This document shows positions 40,512 through 55,000 of a DNA stretch of 64,000 nucleotides, one piece after another. The stretch is from NCBI GenBank assembly GCA_959347315.1, contig OY365815.1, positions 20,701,200 through 20,765,199 of the forward strand, in the 5' to 3' direction. A model generated the notes under the pieces. That model worked only from the letters and a program-made list of their open reading frames with translations, was not told where the DNA came from and did not search any database. Each line of letters begins with the position of its first letter. The first letter of the stretch is position 1. The stretch is from Bimastos eiseni (Eukaryota > Annelida > Clitellata > Crassiclitellata > Lumbricidae). Position numbers and translations under genes: made by a program.

Positions 40512-43500
40512 ACGTTGTCGTCATCGTCATCGTCATTGTCATCGTCATCGTCATCATCATCATCATCTGCATCGTCGTAGTTGCCGTCTTCTTCTTCTTC
40601 CTCCTCCTCCTCCTCCTCCTCTGCCTCCTCCTCCTCATCATCATCATCGTCGTCGTCGTCATCATTATCATCATCATTATCATCATCATTATCATCACCA
40701 TGATCACCATCATTATCAACAACAACACCAACAGCAACAACAACAACATCACCAACAGCAGCAGCAATATCGCTAACATAGTTATCTTCGTCATCGTCGT
40801 CGTCATCATCGTCATCGTCATCATTATACTCATCTTCATTGTGATTTCATCATCACTAATATCGTCGTCGTTGCCCTCCTCCTGCTCCTCCTCTTTATCT
40901 TGGTCATCACTCACTCTCATATGTCTAACTTCCTCATCATCGTTATCAGCATCTGTAACGACAAGTCGTCATCACCTATAGCTTGCAATTAAATGCTTAC
41001 TTTACGCTTTCGTCGTTATCAAGCGACCTGATGGGGCCTCATTAACTATATCTCTGAGCATCCTCTGGCAAAATAGGATTAGAAGAACTATATGGAATTG
41101 GAGAAGGAGGAAGAGGAAGTGGTGAAGGGTGCATGGAGTATTGCATGCGTGAGACATCTTATATCCATTCATTAATTTATATCATATTTATTTTGTTGTT
41201 CCCTTAACTTTCTCGTCATGTCTGACTTGTTGCTGAACTTTAATTGTTCTACAGGTTCATAATGACAAATCGATCCATTGCGTGTATATCGGATATACAG
41301 ACATACATTGTTCTTGATATTGACCCCCATGAATGTGCACTGTGGCTCATTGGGCATCGCTCGAATTGTAATGCGGAGTGTTGGGATTCGATCCTTCCCC
41401 AGGTTATACACGAAGGTCCTTCATTCACATGTTGCATGTTCAATCGTCCATCGATGTGGTCGCTCTTGTGTGCCCGTATCCCGTGGCACACAGAGTAACT
41501 GAGTCTAAATACATGCTGAACATATGCTCACACAGCATTCATGTAAAGGCCTATACTACGATAGGCCTATAAGTCTCGTAATTCGTGCACAGCTCACACA
41601 ACGGGGAACTGAGAGATCTCCGAAAGTACGTATACAGGTCAGGCTGTTGAACAGCGTATTGGTAGCATAGACTTGTATAATATAGTTTTAGATAAACGAT
41701 AGGCCCCAACTTGATAAGGATCATTATTAGCATCGGCGCATCTTCTTTTATTCAGGCTTTTGAACAGTACGAACAGTGGTGTCTGCTGAAACTGGGTGTC
41801 TTATAATACGTAAGCCCCTGTATATATATATATTTAATATATATATATATATATATGACACAAGAATAGCTCGAGACAAGGCGTGTATATACATGGCAAT
41901 GTGACACTTCATGCTGCAGTTTAGTTAATAATACTTCAGGTGATTGGTTTGTAAAGTTATAAGGACTTGATCGTAATTTTACGCCTCAGATAAAGCGCGA
42001 CTGTAATCGGCGATTGCGAGCGCCTTAAGTGAAACAGCCGTGTGCCTCACTCTTCGCACTTAATTGTTTCTGAAGAGCACTTCTACAGCGCTTTGAGCTT
42101 CAGCACTTCCTTCGTTTAAGATCCCAGAATCCATCGCCTTCGGCAGTTGTATTTAAACCATATCGTTCTCATCTGGAGTGTTCACTTTAGGCAGAAGCAC
42201 GGTATATACTTGAGATGAAATAGATTGCGTCAAGTGTTACCAGGGGCAGCGATTGCTAAACCGCAAAACATGACCCTCTACGACAGACAGATCAAGACCC
42301 GAAGGCACACTATTCAATCTCGTTGGAAGAACCTTATAAACCTTATGCTCGTAAAATTTCGTAACACTGATGACTCCGTCCGATTAGCTGTAAAGCAACG
42401 CAAGCCAGATGCTGTCAGATTGAAAAGATTCCTGTTCTCAAGATAAGGACTGGCGCAGAAGAACTTTGGAGTCATAAATTTAAAAAGTCTATGAAAAGAA
42501 TCAATGTAGGCCTAATTTTTTACTAATATGTATACGAAACTGCATGCCTGAAATCCTATGACGGTTGGAATATCGCACAACTCATTTTCTCAAAACCTTG
42601 CTCTCAATGGAAGGTGCATGGCCTCACGAATTGGACTATAGTGGTTAAGTCAAGCTTCGGTCAAGTCACAGGTCTGACCGGAGGAGAATCGTACAACTCA
42701 GTTTGTAAAGCGCATTTCATACGAAAATTGCCTTCGTGAATCACGGCTGGATATTACAACCTTGGATGTCCAATGTCCATCCGCCCATCGTTCATCCTTG
42801 AACGTATAGCCTGCCTCTGAATCTAATTGTGTTGTGCATGCTGCATCGCATCACCCAGCGACGGAGAGGAGGCCACGCTCGGATGCTGGATGGCTGTTGC
42901 TGCTGCTGCGTCTAGCAGAAATTGAAGTCGGCGCCACAATGAGCTGCTGCGGTTGCACACGCCCCAGGAGATGCTCCATCGTGTCGTAAATATATATATT
43001 ATATATATATATATATATATATGATAATGATGAAGTATAAGTTAGAGAGAAATATGGTGAGAGTGAGTATGGTTGTATGGGGCAGCAGAGTATAGTGGTT
43101 CATGTTGTACGAGGCCCTCGGGGGTAGACACGAGAAGGCACCGTGCAGTGTCGGATGGTAAGCCACTCGCCTGCTGATGCTACTCTATTGCCCTTCAGTG
43201 GATGAGAGTGTTGCGTTTCCATTGTTTGCTGATGTAGAGGTCTAATCCTTCAGATGACTTGGACAGGAATTCGCTCTACAGAGACGACCAACTTAGTGTC
43301 GCCCGTGATTCAACTGCTTCTGCACTTTAGTCAGATATTCTCCAAATTGTCTCCTGTTTTCCCGTCGCGTCTCTTTTCCGTAGTTTATCCTTCCTCCTAT
43401 TTTCATTCCCTCTATTTCCTGCTACTTTACTTTCTTCTATTTCCTGCCACTCTATTCCCTTCTATTTCCTGCTAGGCCTTATACTGTATTTCCTCCTATT

Positions 43501-46500
43501 TCCGCTACTCTATTTCCTCCAGTGTCTTATTCTCTGTGCCTTCGTCACAGCGTGTATGTCTGTCTGTTTGTCTGCCTTCCGTTTTTGTCTGTCTGTCTGC
43601 AATTATGTCTGTCTGTCTGCCTGTGTGTGTGTCTGTAGGTCTGTCTGTATGTTTGTCTGTCTATTTTACTCTCAATTTCCCTTGAGGCGGTACTGTAGAA
43701 GACCTCAATCAATCAATCAATCGACCAATCAATCAATATAACTTGATATGGGGCCTCTTCAGAAATCTACTCAATCATATAAGTCCGTCGATAAGAAACA
43801 TTAACATTAACGACTTAAGCAAACAAAACAACAACGACGTCATCAACGATTACAACGAAGAAGAGAACAATCATCATTATGAGGATGACATCTGTCACCG
43901 AGCAACAGAAGAATCTGGTCTCTCTTGACATGCCTCTCTCTCATTAAGAACAATCAACGTTCTGATAAACATTGCGTGATATGAATGTTATAGATCACTC
44001 GTTTATATATTAAGTAACTCCTTGTATGATCTATGCATAATGCAATAAATACAATATTGCATTTCATCTATATATGTATTTATAAATATATCATATGTAG
44101 ATATACGCATGAAATACAATATGTATATGCATGTATGTATACACGTGAGGGGCGTTAATGATGGATATGAGATATGACTGGTCTGCTTTTTATAGTATGC
44201 CTGTGTGCGCTATGTAATTCTACTGCAGGTATGCGTCCGTGTGTCTGTCTGTATCTGCGTTTGTCGGCTTCGGTGTACGGTCGGTTGCTTCAGAGAGATT
44301 GTTGTCTGCGACATCTGGATGGCTAAACCCCGCCGCCCGCGACTCGCTTTGAGCCCTCGGGGGAGAAAGGGGCCTAGAAGGGAGGCGGGTCTGCCGTGGA
44401 TGTGGTAGCAGGAGAAGTGGATGGGGTGAGTAAGAGAGGGAGACTCACAGAGACAGACAGAGGGAGATAGAACGGAGTATGCCTATACCGCCTCTTAAAT
44501 GCTCTTCTCGTCGCTTGCCACTACGCCTAGTTCATCATCATCATCAGCAGCAGCAGCAGCATCAACAACATCTTCGTCTTGTCTACAGATGGAGGAAGAG
44601 GATCGATAATTGATGACACGTGCAACCTGTCCAACAACTCAATCCTGCTGCTTGTTCGCCCGCTTAACTCGCTATTATTCCTTGTATATCGCTCCCCCCC
44701 CCGTCTCTCAGACTGACTCCAGCTATCGTGTATGTCAAGATCTCCATGTAATCTGCTTCTGTAGCTATAGCTGTCTGCGTGTTTGTCTGTCTTTAAGCAT
44801 GTGTTGCTCTCTGCCAGTGTGTGCTCTGTAGGTCTAAGTTTCTGTTGTATAATTCTTCAGGATTTCCCATACGCCGATAAACGATGTAACTGTCGATCAT
44901 TCAACTCTCCCTACCGCTTCCTTTGAGGCCAAGAACCCTGGAAAATCCGGGGATAGTTAACTGATGGGGAATCAACGTTTTATCGTAATTAGGACACACG
45001 GTGTCTCTGTCATAAAAGCTGGAAATTGGTGGGCACAGAAGGGGAGGGAAAGGAAGGGAAGGGATCGGTCTTTCGGTCGGTCGGTCGGTCAGTCAGTCGG
45101 AGAGCCTAGACGGACATGCATGTACAAGTGGAGTGGGAAGCGATGTAGGCTTCTAGCGCGGTGTGCATAGTGTGATTGCTATGCCCGAGGGCAGAACAAG
45201 GCAAAACGCTTAATCAGATTTTACTCAATGGACACATCACTAATCTGTTAGCTGCAGCAGCAAACTGACGCAGACAGGTAGACAGACAGAGAAGGACTCT
45301 CAGCGAGACATATAGACAGATGAATGAACAGGCATGCAGACGGACGGAGAGGCACACAATTTGTCTGTATCAGTCAGTCAAGAGCAGTGTATACTCTGAA
45401 GGAATCATTAACGGCGATGTAGAAATGCTCGAATACAAGCGCACGTACGTATACAATGAATATAGTGCATACGATACATACATACATACATACATACATA
45501 CATACATACATACATACATACATACATACATACATACATGAATATACACACATATACATACATACGCATATGCATTCATGTATACATACATATATACAAT
45601 ATAAACACATACACACTTACATATTTACATACCTACATACTTAAATACACATAAACATATATGCAATTATATATACAGATTGCCGTGTGTGCTTTCGGAG
45701 GGACAGCTACCTGCATGGTATGATGATCTTTGGTGTTTGGTTAGAGGGTTTTTGTATATGGTGTTATTACTTGTAAACCGAGGCGCCGACGGTTCAATGA
45801 TCTGTCTCTTTGTTTTTCTAGGACCGTAGGGACTTTGGTGTTGGTCCTCATGGGTCGCTCGATCAGTTGGGTTCGATTGGGGGCGGAGGAGGAGGAGGGG
45901 GTGGGTCGTCGTTTGCAAACACGCATCGTCTGCGCCACACCCCGAATGCAGCGGCAGCAGCAGCAGCCGACTTCCAGCCTCCATACTTTCCACCCCCGTA
46001 CAGCCTACCCCCTCAGCAAGCGATGGACTTCGGGCACCACCATCACCATCACCACCATCCGGGGGCCACCGATCCCTACTCCCATCTCAACCACTACAAC
46101 ACGTCGCACGTCCAGCCGTATCCCAACACGGACAGACACCACCTACTGAGCGCCGCAGACTCCCTGGCGTCGAGTCTGCACCGCGGAGGAGGAGTGGGAG
46201 GCTCAGGGGGAGGCACAGGGGGCTTCGGCGCCTCGGCCCCCTACGATGCTCGTCGGTCATCGACCGAATACGTCCCTACGGTTACCAGACCCAACGTACT
46301 CATTCCGACGAGAGGAGGACACGACCTTCATGACACGTCGTCACTCTTCGGACTAGCACCGGGAAATACCAACATCGGTCTAGAGGATGCTCATCAGGTC
46401 AGTGCTATTGACATCGTCTTCTACGTAACGGTAATGATAATACCAATAATGCTAATAATGCAATAACAATAAGACTAATAATAAGAGCAATAATAATAAT

Positions 46501-46641
46501 AGCAATAATAATGATAACAATTATAATAATAGTGATGATGACGATGACGATGACGATGACGACGACGACGACGACGACGATGACGGTGACGGTGACGATG
46601 TTGACGATGCGATGGTGACGATGATGTTGTAGATAATAATG

Positions 46642-46686
<45 letters not shown>

Positions 46687-49363
46687 TTGTCCTAAATAAT
46701 AAAATAGTCGCCATTCTCCTCTTATGTGTCGCCAAAATGTCATTTACTGTTCTTTTGTAAATCCATTGCATTCACTGTGTAAACTCGGCAAACACATATC
46801 GTCGTTGTGCTGCACATAAAGATGTTGTTGATATTATATTGATCATGAGATCGTAGCTGTGTAACGCAGCCCACAAAGGCGGACGGCCAAGAAGATACAC
46901 ACAGACATGCACAGGTATGCGTACATACATGTAGGTTAGGGAGACCGACATGCTGAGAGACTTAAAGAGAGACAGACGGCAGTAGGCTATGTGGATAGGA
47001 TTGAGGATGACCGGGTTGCTAAGAGTCCTTTCGAGAACGATGTGTTAGCGTTGCTAAAGTCGACTACTATATATATATATATATAAACATATAATATACA
47101 CGTATATATATATGTAGGTATATATATATATATATAACGCTGTGGATGTATAGGGAATGCCCTGTTACAGCGATTCAGCGTTTCGCTCCACTTAAGCACG
47201 CGTTAGTTGCACGCCGTCGAATTATATTTCAACACCGTTGCATGTGTACTTGCAGTGACTCAGTCAACGGAACATCATCATAGCATTTTTTCTAAGTCTT
47301 CCTGTTATTCTTCTGAACCTTTCTGCTCTTCATCTGTTTCGCTCTTTGTATCCCTCTCGAGCAGCCTGCGTTTCCTATTGGCTGTCTCTGTTACTCTTCC
47401 CTTATAAGGCGCCTTAAACTTCGCATTGGTTTCTATTATGCTTAATTGATTCTCTTTTAATAATTTAAGTATTCGACAGCAATAAGATCTAGAACGTACG
47501 AAACAGAATTAAAGAACCGGAGGTGTCGCCAGACTTCCTTGTGACGAGGGCAAATTATATCGGAGACAGTCATACAAGTAGCCAGCTCAGGGGTAATTTA
47601 TGCCCCAAATAAATTCTCGGCAGTGCGAACATTCTGGAAGCTCTGTGGCAGGGCAACGGCCACAGGGAAACGGTTTTATACCAGGATTCTTTCCCTGGTT
47701 GTTTTGCTGTAGCGTCGACACTGCACGGAGTGCGCTGGTCGTAGCAAAGACCTTCTTTCTTCTCTTTGCCTTATCCAACTAACTGCGACATGAACGATGC
47801 ACATCTAATCAATCGTTGCCTGCAATTTGGCTTTTGGAAGTGTGCACGCGTTACTCGTGTTCGCCAGTCGGCTCTCTGATGTTGCTAGTGACCAGTGATC
47901 CAATGGCTGACCATCGTCCGAAAGCCCAGTCCATCCTTGACCGGTTTTCCCCATTCGGCACTTTCAAAGACCTCATCACTCGCTAGAGAAGACCAGAGCA
48001 ATCGACCGATTCCATCGTTAGAGCCTCCATCATGTTCGATGAAAAGTCACGACCAATTTGTCATAGGCTCTCTCCCTCTCTCACTCCCTGCCTCTTGTCT
48101 CACTTCTTCGCTCCCTCTCTCACTTCTCCCCACCTCCGTCCCTCCCTCCCAACCATGTTAGCATCATGTGTATAACAGACCGTATGGCTGTTTCTCAGAT
48201 GCTATCGCACCCTCCCGCCGTTCTTCCCTCCATCCGATCCTTCCTCCATACCTCTCTCTCTCCCCATTCCTCCCTCCATTCCTTTATCCCTCCGTTCCTC
48301 CCTCCATTCCTCCGCTCCTCTCTTCATTTCTTCCTTCCACCCTCCGTTCCACCCTCCGTTCCACCCTCCGTTCCACCCTCCGTTCCTCCCTCCGTTCCTC
48401 CCTCCGTTCCACCCTCCGTTCCTCTCTCCGTTCCACCCTCCGTTCCTCCCTCCGTTCCACCCTCCGTTCCTCCCTCCGTTCCTCCCTCCGTTCCTCCCTC
48501 GCTCCGTCTCTTGCAGGTGCCTTATAGAATCGACCACTAATTGTGAACAGGTCGATCTGTGTATAAATATTTACATCATCCATCCTCTGATTCGAGCTCT
48601 CGATAGCTCTCTCTCCCTCATCTCCTTCCCTCCCTCCCTCCATCCCTACTCCTCTCTCTCTATCTGCGGCAGCATCTGTGGCACAAAGCGTGTTGAATGA
48701 TCACCTGAGTTGCGTTAGGAGCGGCGCCTCCTCCTCCTGCCGCAGCAACACCAGCATCTCTCGTTGCAGCCGCATCCGACGCGTAATCTGCCTCTGAAGC
48801 GCCGATTACATCAAAGCATCTCAGCTTTTCGCTTCTTTTATCAGCGCATCTCGTAATGCGAAACGAAAGCGATCCAGTGTTTAGAGCACGTGATGCTCAT
48901 TCGCCTGCTGCTGCTGCATGCGGTTGCTGCGTTGGGGATGTGGCCGTTGTATTCCAACTGCTGCTATTACTGCTGCTATCTTCATCTCTCATCTCCTCGC
49001 ATATCGGCCTTTTTCCGGACTCGATGTGAATACAACCGGATCAAAAAATGCGCTAGAAAAACATATACCTTTCACTTATCCCACATTAGACCGAAATCGA
49101 TCTTCAAAATTCGTTTTCCCTAACAACGCTGACTCACGCTTGCGGTCTGTCTTTTTATACTCTCACTGAGGAGTGAGCGAATGAGTCAACAATTGAAAGC
49201 ATTGAGTGAATCACCTAACAGATAACCAACTAAGCGACTAATTAAAAGTGCATATATGATAAAGGTAAGCGCGCTAGGAAGCTGCTAGTAATTAAATGAA
49301 TGTAGCATTCCTTAGTAACAGATGGACAACTATGGCAAGGTAATCGCCTAATCACTGTCTGCA

Positions 49364-49399
<36 letters not shown>

Positions 49400-51965
49400 G
49401 ATCATTTTTCCGTCCCAGCTGCCTTCCTCCAAACCCGAAGTCGATGTTCCAGTCTTCTTCCATTTGATGTCGCTCTTCCATTCGACAGCTGCAGCAGTGT
49501 GCTCTTCCATACACAAAATGCATCCCACTTCTTCTTATAAGATTCGCCGATTTTCCGCCTGTCTGCACTGTGCACACATTTCACCCTAATTCCACCCCTC
49601 CTCTGCCGTCCGTCCGTCCGTTGCACCCAAGAGCCAGACACTTTCCGTCGAGGGCTAAGCCCCGTGTTGTTAAGCCCCGAGGATTCTTATTCGGACTACG
49701 ACGGTGTCGCCCAAAGGGCAACTGATTAGAGCACACAATAGTCGAATCAACATGAGGAAGATAATACACTGTACGCGCTGACACATTGTTGTGTAGTTCT
49801 GAATGCACTCCATGCTAACAATCGCTCTCACTCAAATTACACACTAGAAGAAGCAAGTATTGACAGTCAGACGCGCGTATAGCCAGACAGACAGGCAGGC
49901 AGACCGAGGGACGGACAGACAGACTTACGGAGGAGTGACGGACAATGATTGTGAAAGATACATCATAGCCCTATACAACGCATACATTGGGACGATTTTG
50001 TTAGAAGACAGAAAAGATATTTCAACAGTGGGATAACAGAAAGTGAATACAGGTTGCAAACACAGGTAATGCATACAGCAGTCATAGATCGATGCAGGTT
50101 ACAGATGCAGGAAATGAATTCAAGTAATAGATACGGTGCTTTGAACGCAAAATGGATACTCAATACCCTACATGTATATACATATATAAAGACCTATGTA
50201 TATTAACTATATGTATGGTTACCAGTTATGGGTATGGATGGGTATGACAGAAAGGTGATTAAAACCGGCTTTGTGTAAAAACACAATTGACTGGGGCATT
50301 TACAGCAACAATATACTTCAATGAAGTTGAAACACAAAACGTCAGTCAACAAAGGTCAACAATAGATATTTCAAAGAGACTAAACAAATTTGGTTCGAAA
50401 CTATACATAGGTTACAAACAGAGGACGTAAAAGACCTCCTGAAATATCGAGTCTGCATGGGCGATCATCACAAGCACCACTGCTTCGTATACTGTTGCTG
50501 CCATTACTGGATGGCGTATGACTTAACCACATACAAACTACACGCAGTGTACGTTAAACCACACACACACACGCGCGCGCTCTTGTGTGTGTGTGTGTGT
50601 GTGTATTGCCTAATTGCACGACTTTGTGTATGCTACATGTATGTAAAGGACAGAGATACTGAAATTCAGATCTTGAATGAGACATGACTTATACCAAGAA
50701 CGGATGCCGGTATAACATAGATAACGATAATGGAAGATCGTGTTTATCGTCGTTGTTATCGTCTAAAAGTTCGCACTGCAGCACAAATGAATCAATCAAT
50801 CAATACAACTTATATAGCGCCTCTTCAAGATAACTATTCAGAGGCGCTCCCGACCCAGGCCCGGTCAAAACGGAAAGTCCTGAGAAGTTTATAGAAAGAG
50901 CCAGACAGGTCGCGCGGGAGAGAGTGCAGGTCAGATGGGAGGTTGTTCCACACACGGGGACTCACGATTGCAAAATCTATATTTTGCCTGGTTGCGGTAT
51001 GAGCATGTGGAACCACAAAGTCGCCTCTAGAGGCCGTGTGAAGAGATCGGCGACCAGAAGAATGGCTTTCATTTACATCGGAACCGTTACTCGCGCTACA
51101 CGAACCAACGAAGTTCCCACCACTTGATCTGCAAAATAATGCACTACATAAAATGTGCATATCGTGTTTTAGAATTTAATTTAATCGCTTCTGAAGAGTT
51201 CTCTTGATTTGCTGATTGAAAGTCATTATGTCATACGAATGACTTGTTATTTTTAGCTCCGAGGTATGCAGGATTCCTCTGGGACTTCGGTGGGCGGATG
51301 TGTATCATGTGTATACGTAGGTAGATAGGTAGGTACATAGGCAGGTATGTAGATAGAAAGGCAGGCAGGTAGAACCCTAGGTATGTAGTTAGGCAGACAG
51401 GCGGGGGGCGGGCATGTAGATAGGTAGGCGGACAGGCAAGCAGGCAGGCATGTAGATAGGTAGGCGGACAGGCAAGCAGGCAGGCATGTAGGTAGGTAGG
51501 CAGATATTAACAAGTAAGCGAGCAGACAAGTCAGCAAGTGAGTGTTGTTTTATCAAACGGTCCGAGGACGGCGTCAGCCATTGCCCCCCCTCCCCTCGTC
51601 CACCTGGTGACCGTTTCGCTTCCATTCTAGGGTTTGAGTCGGCGTCGACTTTCTTCGGGTGAAATCTGAAACCTTTAGAGATTTCGGAGGAAATCTATTA
51701 GGAATCTGGTCTTGTCTTTCATATCCGCCGCCTACCTTCCCACAGGACCCCTCCACCGATCGCTCAGGGCCATTCACCGTAGCCGTTGCCGCCGCCAACC
51801 CCATCCAGCGCTATCTTGACGGCGTAACAGAATCGGAGACGCGAGGTCGATAGGTGGAGCTGTTTGCCTCATGAAGAGAAACCGGCACCCTTCCTCCTCC
51901 TCATTTCATAAAAAGCGAACATTCATTATTATTATTATGATTATTATTATGATGATTATTAATTT

Positions 51966-52001
<36 letters not shown>

Positions 52002-55000
52002 GATTATTATTATCATTTTTATTATTTTTATTGTTATTGTTATGGTTATTGTTATGGTTATCGTTATGGTTATTGCTATGGTTATTGTTATGGCTATGGC
52101 TATTGTTATTGTTATTATTGTTGTTATTGTTATTATTGTTATTATTGTTGTTATTGTTATTATTGTTATTGTTATTATTATTATTGTTAATATTATTATT
52201 ATTATTATTAATGTTATTGTTGTTGTCATATGAGCGAGGGATATACGCATACGTCGTTCCTACTGATTGTATGTAGTACCTGTTGCATGAGAGGGGCGAC
52301 CTAAAGGAGGAGAGCGCACGGCAATGACGAAGGCTGCGGAGGCGTTGGTAGCCGTGTGGTGGCCAGGGTCTTAGAAAGCGAGCGGCGGCGGCGATTAACG
52401 CTGCGTCCGTCTCAAGTGCACATCCACTTGAGATAGCAGCAGCAGAGCAGCAGAATGGCAATCGCCCCGAAGCAACAACGAATGAAGGGAGATAGCCCGA
52501 TAGTCTGATCCATAGTAGATGAAGTCCACGACAAGGTCCCCCTCAAACACGTATGGACGAAGGAACTGGCCCTTAGGTGCTATGGTGTTGCTGCGTGCTG
52601 GCGCATGGCACCTGCGAGGCCGAGGAGGCAACCGACCGATGCTACAACAGGCCTGCCTTTCTCCTCTTTAATGATCAATTATATGAATGGCGACGAATGT
52701 TGCAGTCGCAAAAAGACGACCATTCGCGCGTCGGTGATTTCCCGGGCGCACCGACCGCAACGCCCGCCACTTCGATGAGCCGTCCATCTGATCGTTGGCA
52801 GGGATGGCAAGAGGGCTGCAGAGGGCGCTAATGAAGCCAATCTCAGCTGCAGCAACCGAACGATGCAACTTAAACGGCGGTCGCTTCATTATTAAGTCTC
52901 AACTACGCTCCATGTCACGTCTATTCGCATAGCACTCATGACCCTGTATACGTGTACCTGTCAACTGCTTTGTACTTCTTCTTCTCTCTGTCTTTTTCCT
53001 CCTTTTTGTCATTGTATACTCCTCTTTGTCATTCTACTTCTCTTTGTTCCTCTACTCCTCTTTGTCCTAATTCGCTCTGTCCTCATCTTCCCCCTCGTTC
53101 CTCTCCTTCTCTATGCCCTCCTCTTGCCTGTCATTCCCTTCTCCATTCAGTCCTCCTCTTCATCCTACTCCCCATACTGCTCTCAATCCTTCTCCTCAAT
53201 CTCCTCGTACCCATCCTCTCTTTCTCCATCAATGACCTTCTTCACGAGATCCGTGTCTTAGCCGCATACAGCTACAATTCACTAAGCACTGTATTGATTA
53301 GCCTTTGACACTAAGTTGATTTGGTATAATGAGGCCAAAGCAAGTTTCTGAAAGCACATTGAAATCTGCTGTTTAATCCATCAAATATAGTATGCGTGAG
53401 TATATATAGTTTATGAGTTTCAGCATTATCTTTAAACGTGCATATGTGGTCTACAGATGGATAAAGATGAGTCTTTAAATGTTTCGATATAGGAGAGAAA
53501 TCAGAAATTGACGGATCACACCAAGCCGATGATCATTAAAATAATAGCGATCCCAAAAATAGTAATGGACCAAGCGATTTACCAAAAGATATAGGAACAG
53601 AAAATTTCTTAATTTTTTAGGGCAACCTGGTATACGAGCAACTGAACTATAATATATGCATAAACACATAGCGCTATTGTTGCATGCCAATTGGTTAATA
53701 TTTGTTATAAGTGCTGGCGATTAGGAGATAACTGAGGAAAGCTTGAACTTGACTCTGATGGCACTACAACTGCGAGTGAACTATATATAGCGTTGTCTGT
53801 CGACGCATTCCGTCGCACTATTTCTTTGTCTCGTTGCTAGAACAAAAAAAGATAAACCGCATGCCAAAATGTTAATACATCGCGCATGTATACATGCATG
53901 TACTGCTAAAATATATGTTATCAATTGCCGCCTGTGGCTTTTGCAGAGCAGAGAATGGAAATTGGAGAGGCAACAGAGAGGAAGATACTGCTGAGAAAGC
54001 GAAAGGAGTTGGAGGAAGAAAGCAGAGAGGAAGATGATTAAAGAAGATGGCAATCAATTGCTCTGTTCCAGTTTCACCTTGCACTGAAAATAGACCTAAT
54101 ACATACACCCCTACCCCAATAGATCTACACGGTGATTCATTAAAAAACGTACCTTACATAGGTTAGCATAACTCAGGTAAATGACCATTAATTTTAATGA
54201 AATTTCAGAATAATGATGCTTGATATTCTATTCAAGTGCTACATAAATCATTTGACACACCAAGCTAAAATGACGTAACGCGATTGACGAAACTAATGAC
54301 GTCACGAAAATATCGCGAAAAAATGGTGTTTACCGAAGAGGATAAACAATTTGTTACATTCTTACGAAAGAATAAAAAGTACAGTGCAAAACGTTTTCTA
54401 AAGAAATTTCCTGATAAAGAGTGGACTCTTGGTGGATTAAATGCGTTACTTTCAAAGATCGACAAAACTGGGTCTTTCCATCGTCGACCAGGCAGCGGCC
54501 GCCCGCGTACGGCAGCAACAACCGACAATGCTGAAAAGGTTGAATCGCTGGTGCTCAGCCAGGAAGATATGCCGCAAACGCATCGCACACAGAGACAAAT
54601 TGCTCGAGAAATAGGAATCAGTCAGACATCAGTTTGGAGAATTGTCAAGAATGATTTACATTTGCGATGTTTAAAGAAACGACACGCTCAAGAACTCACA
54701 GCAGCCAACAAGCAAGCAAGATTGACACGTTCCCGTCAGCTACTGAGGTTGTATCCTGCAAGCTTAGTGAATTTCATTTGGTTTACTGATGAGAAATTGT
54801 TTACTGTGGCAGCACCCAGTAACAGTCAGAATGATCGTATTTATGTCTCAGCCGGTACAAGGAAGAGAGACGTTCCAGCAAATCGTCTTTTGCGGACTCG
54901 ACCAACTTTCAGCAAGTCCCTTATGGTATCTGTCGGGGTATCTGCACTCGGTCGTACGAACATCCATTTCATCGAACCAGGTGTTAAGATTAATGGACAA

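Larger units (their letters stand above)
24923..45821 (+). other. TFAP2: TFAP2 intron 1 (20.9 kb)
   Basis: Bounded by CAG|gtaagc and tttttctag|G, phase 0. Contains only the repeats, SINE candidates and GC-rich island listed. Such long first introns often carry enhancers in developmental genes (general knowledge); I cannot point to a specific one. Confidence 0.8.

Noticed and set aside
40444..40981. 158-codon Met/Thr-rich frame and 93-codon Ile-rich frame
   Set aside because: Trinucleotide repeats CGT/CAT/CCT read in frame.
42225..42446. 73-codon basic frame in intron 1
   Set aside because: Starts at TTG; no family resemblance and no splice context.
48166..48643. Overlapping Pro/Ser and Arg/Glu frames of 110-124 codons
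   Set aside because: A 12-bp tandem repeat keeps every frame open; not coding.
51871..52461. Long Ile/Leu/Asn-rich frames on both strands
   Set aside because: Products of the phased (ATT/GTT)n tract; no domain and homopolymeric composition.
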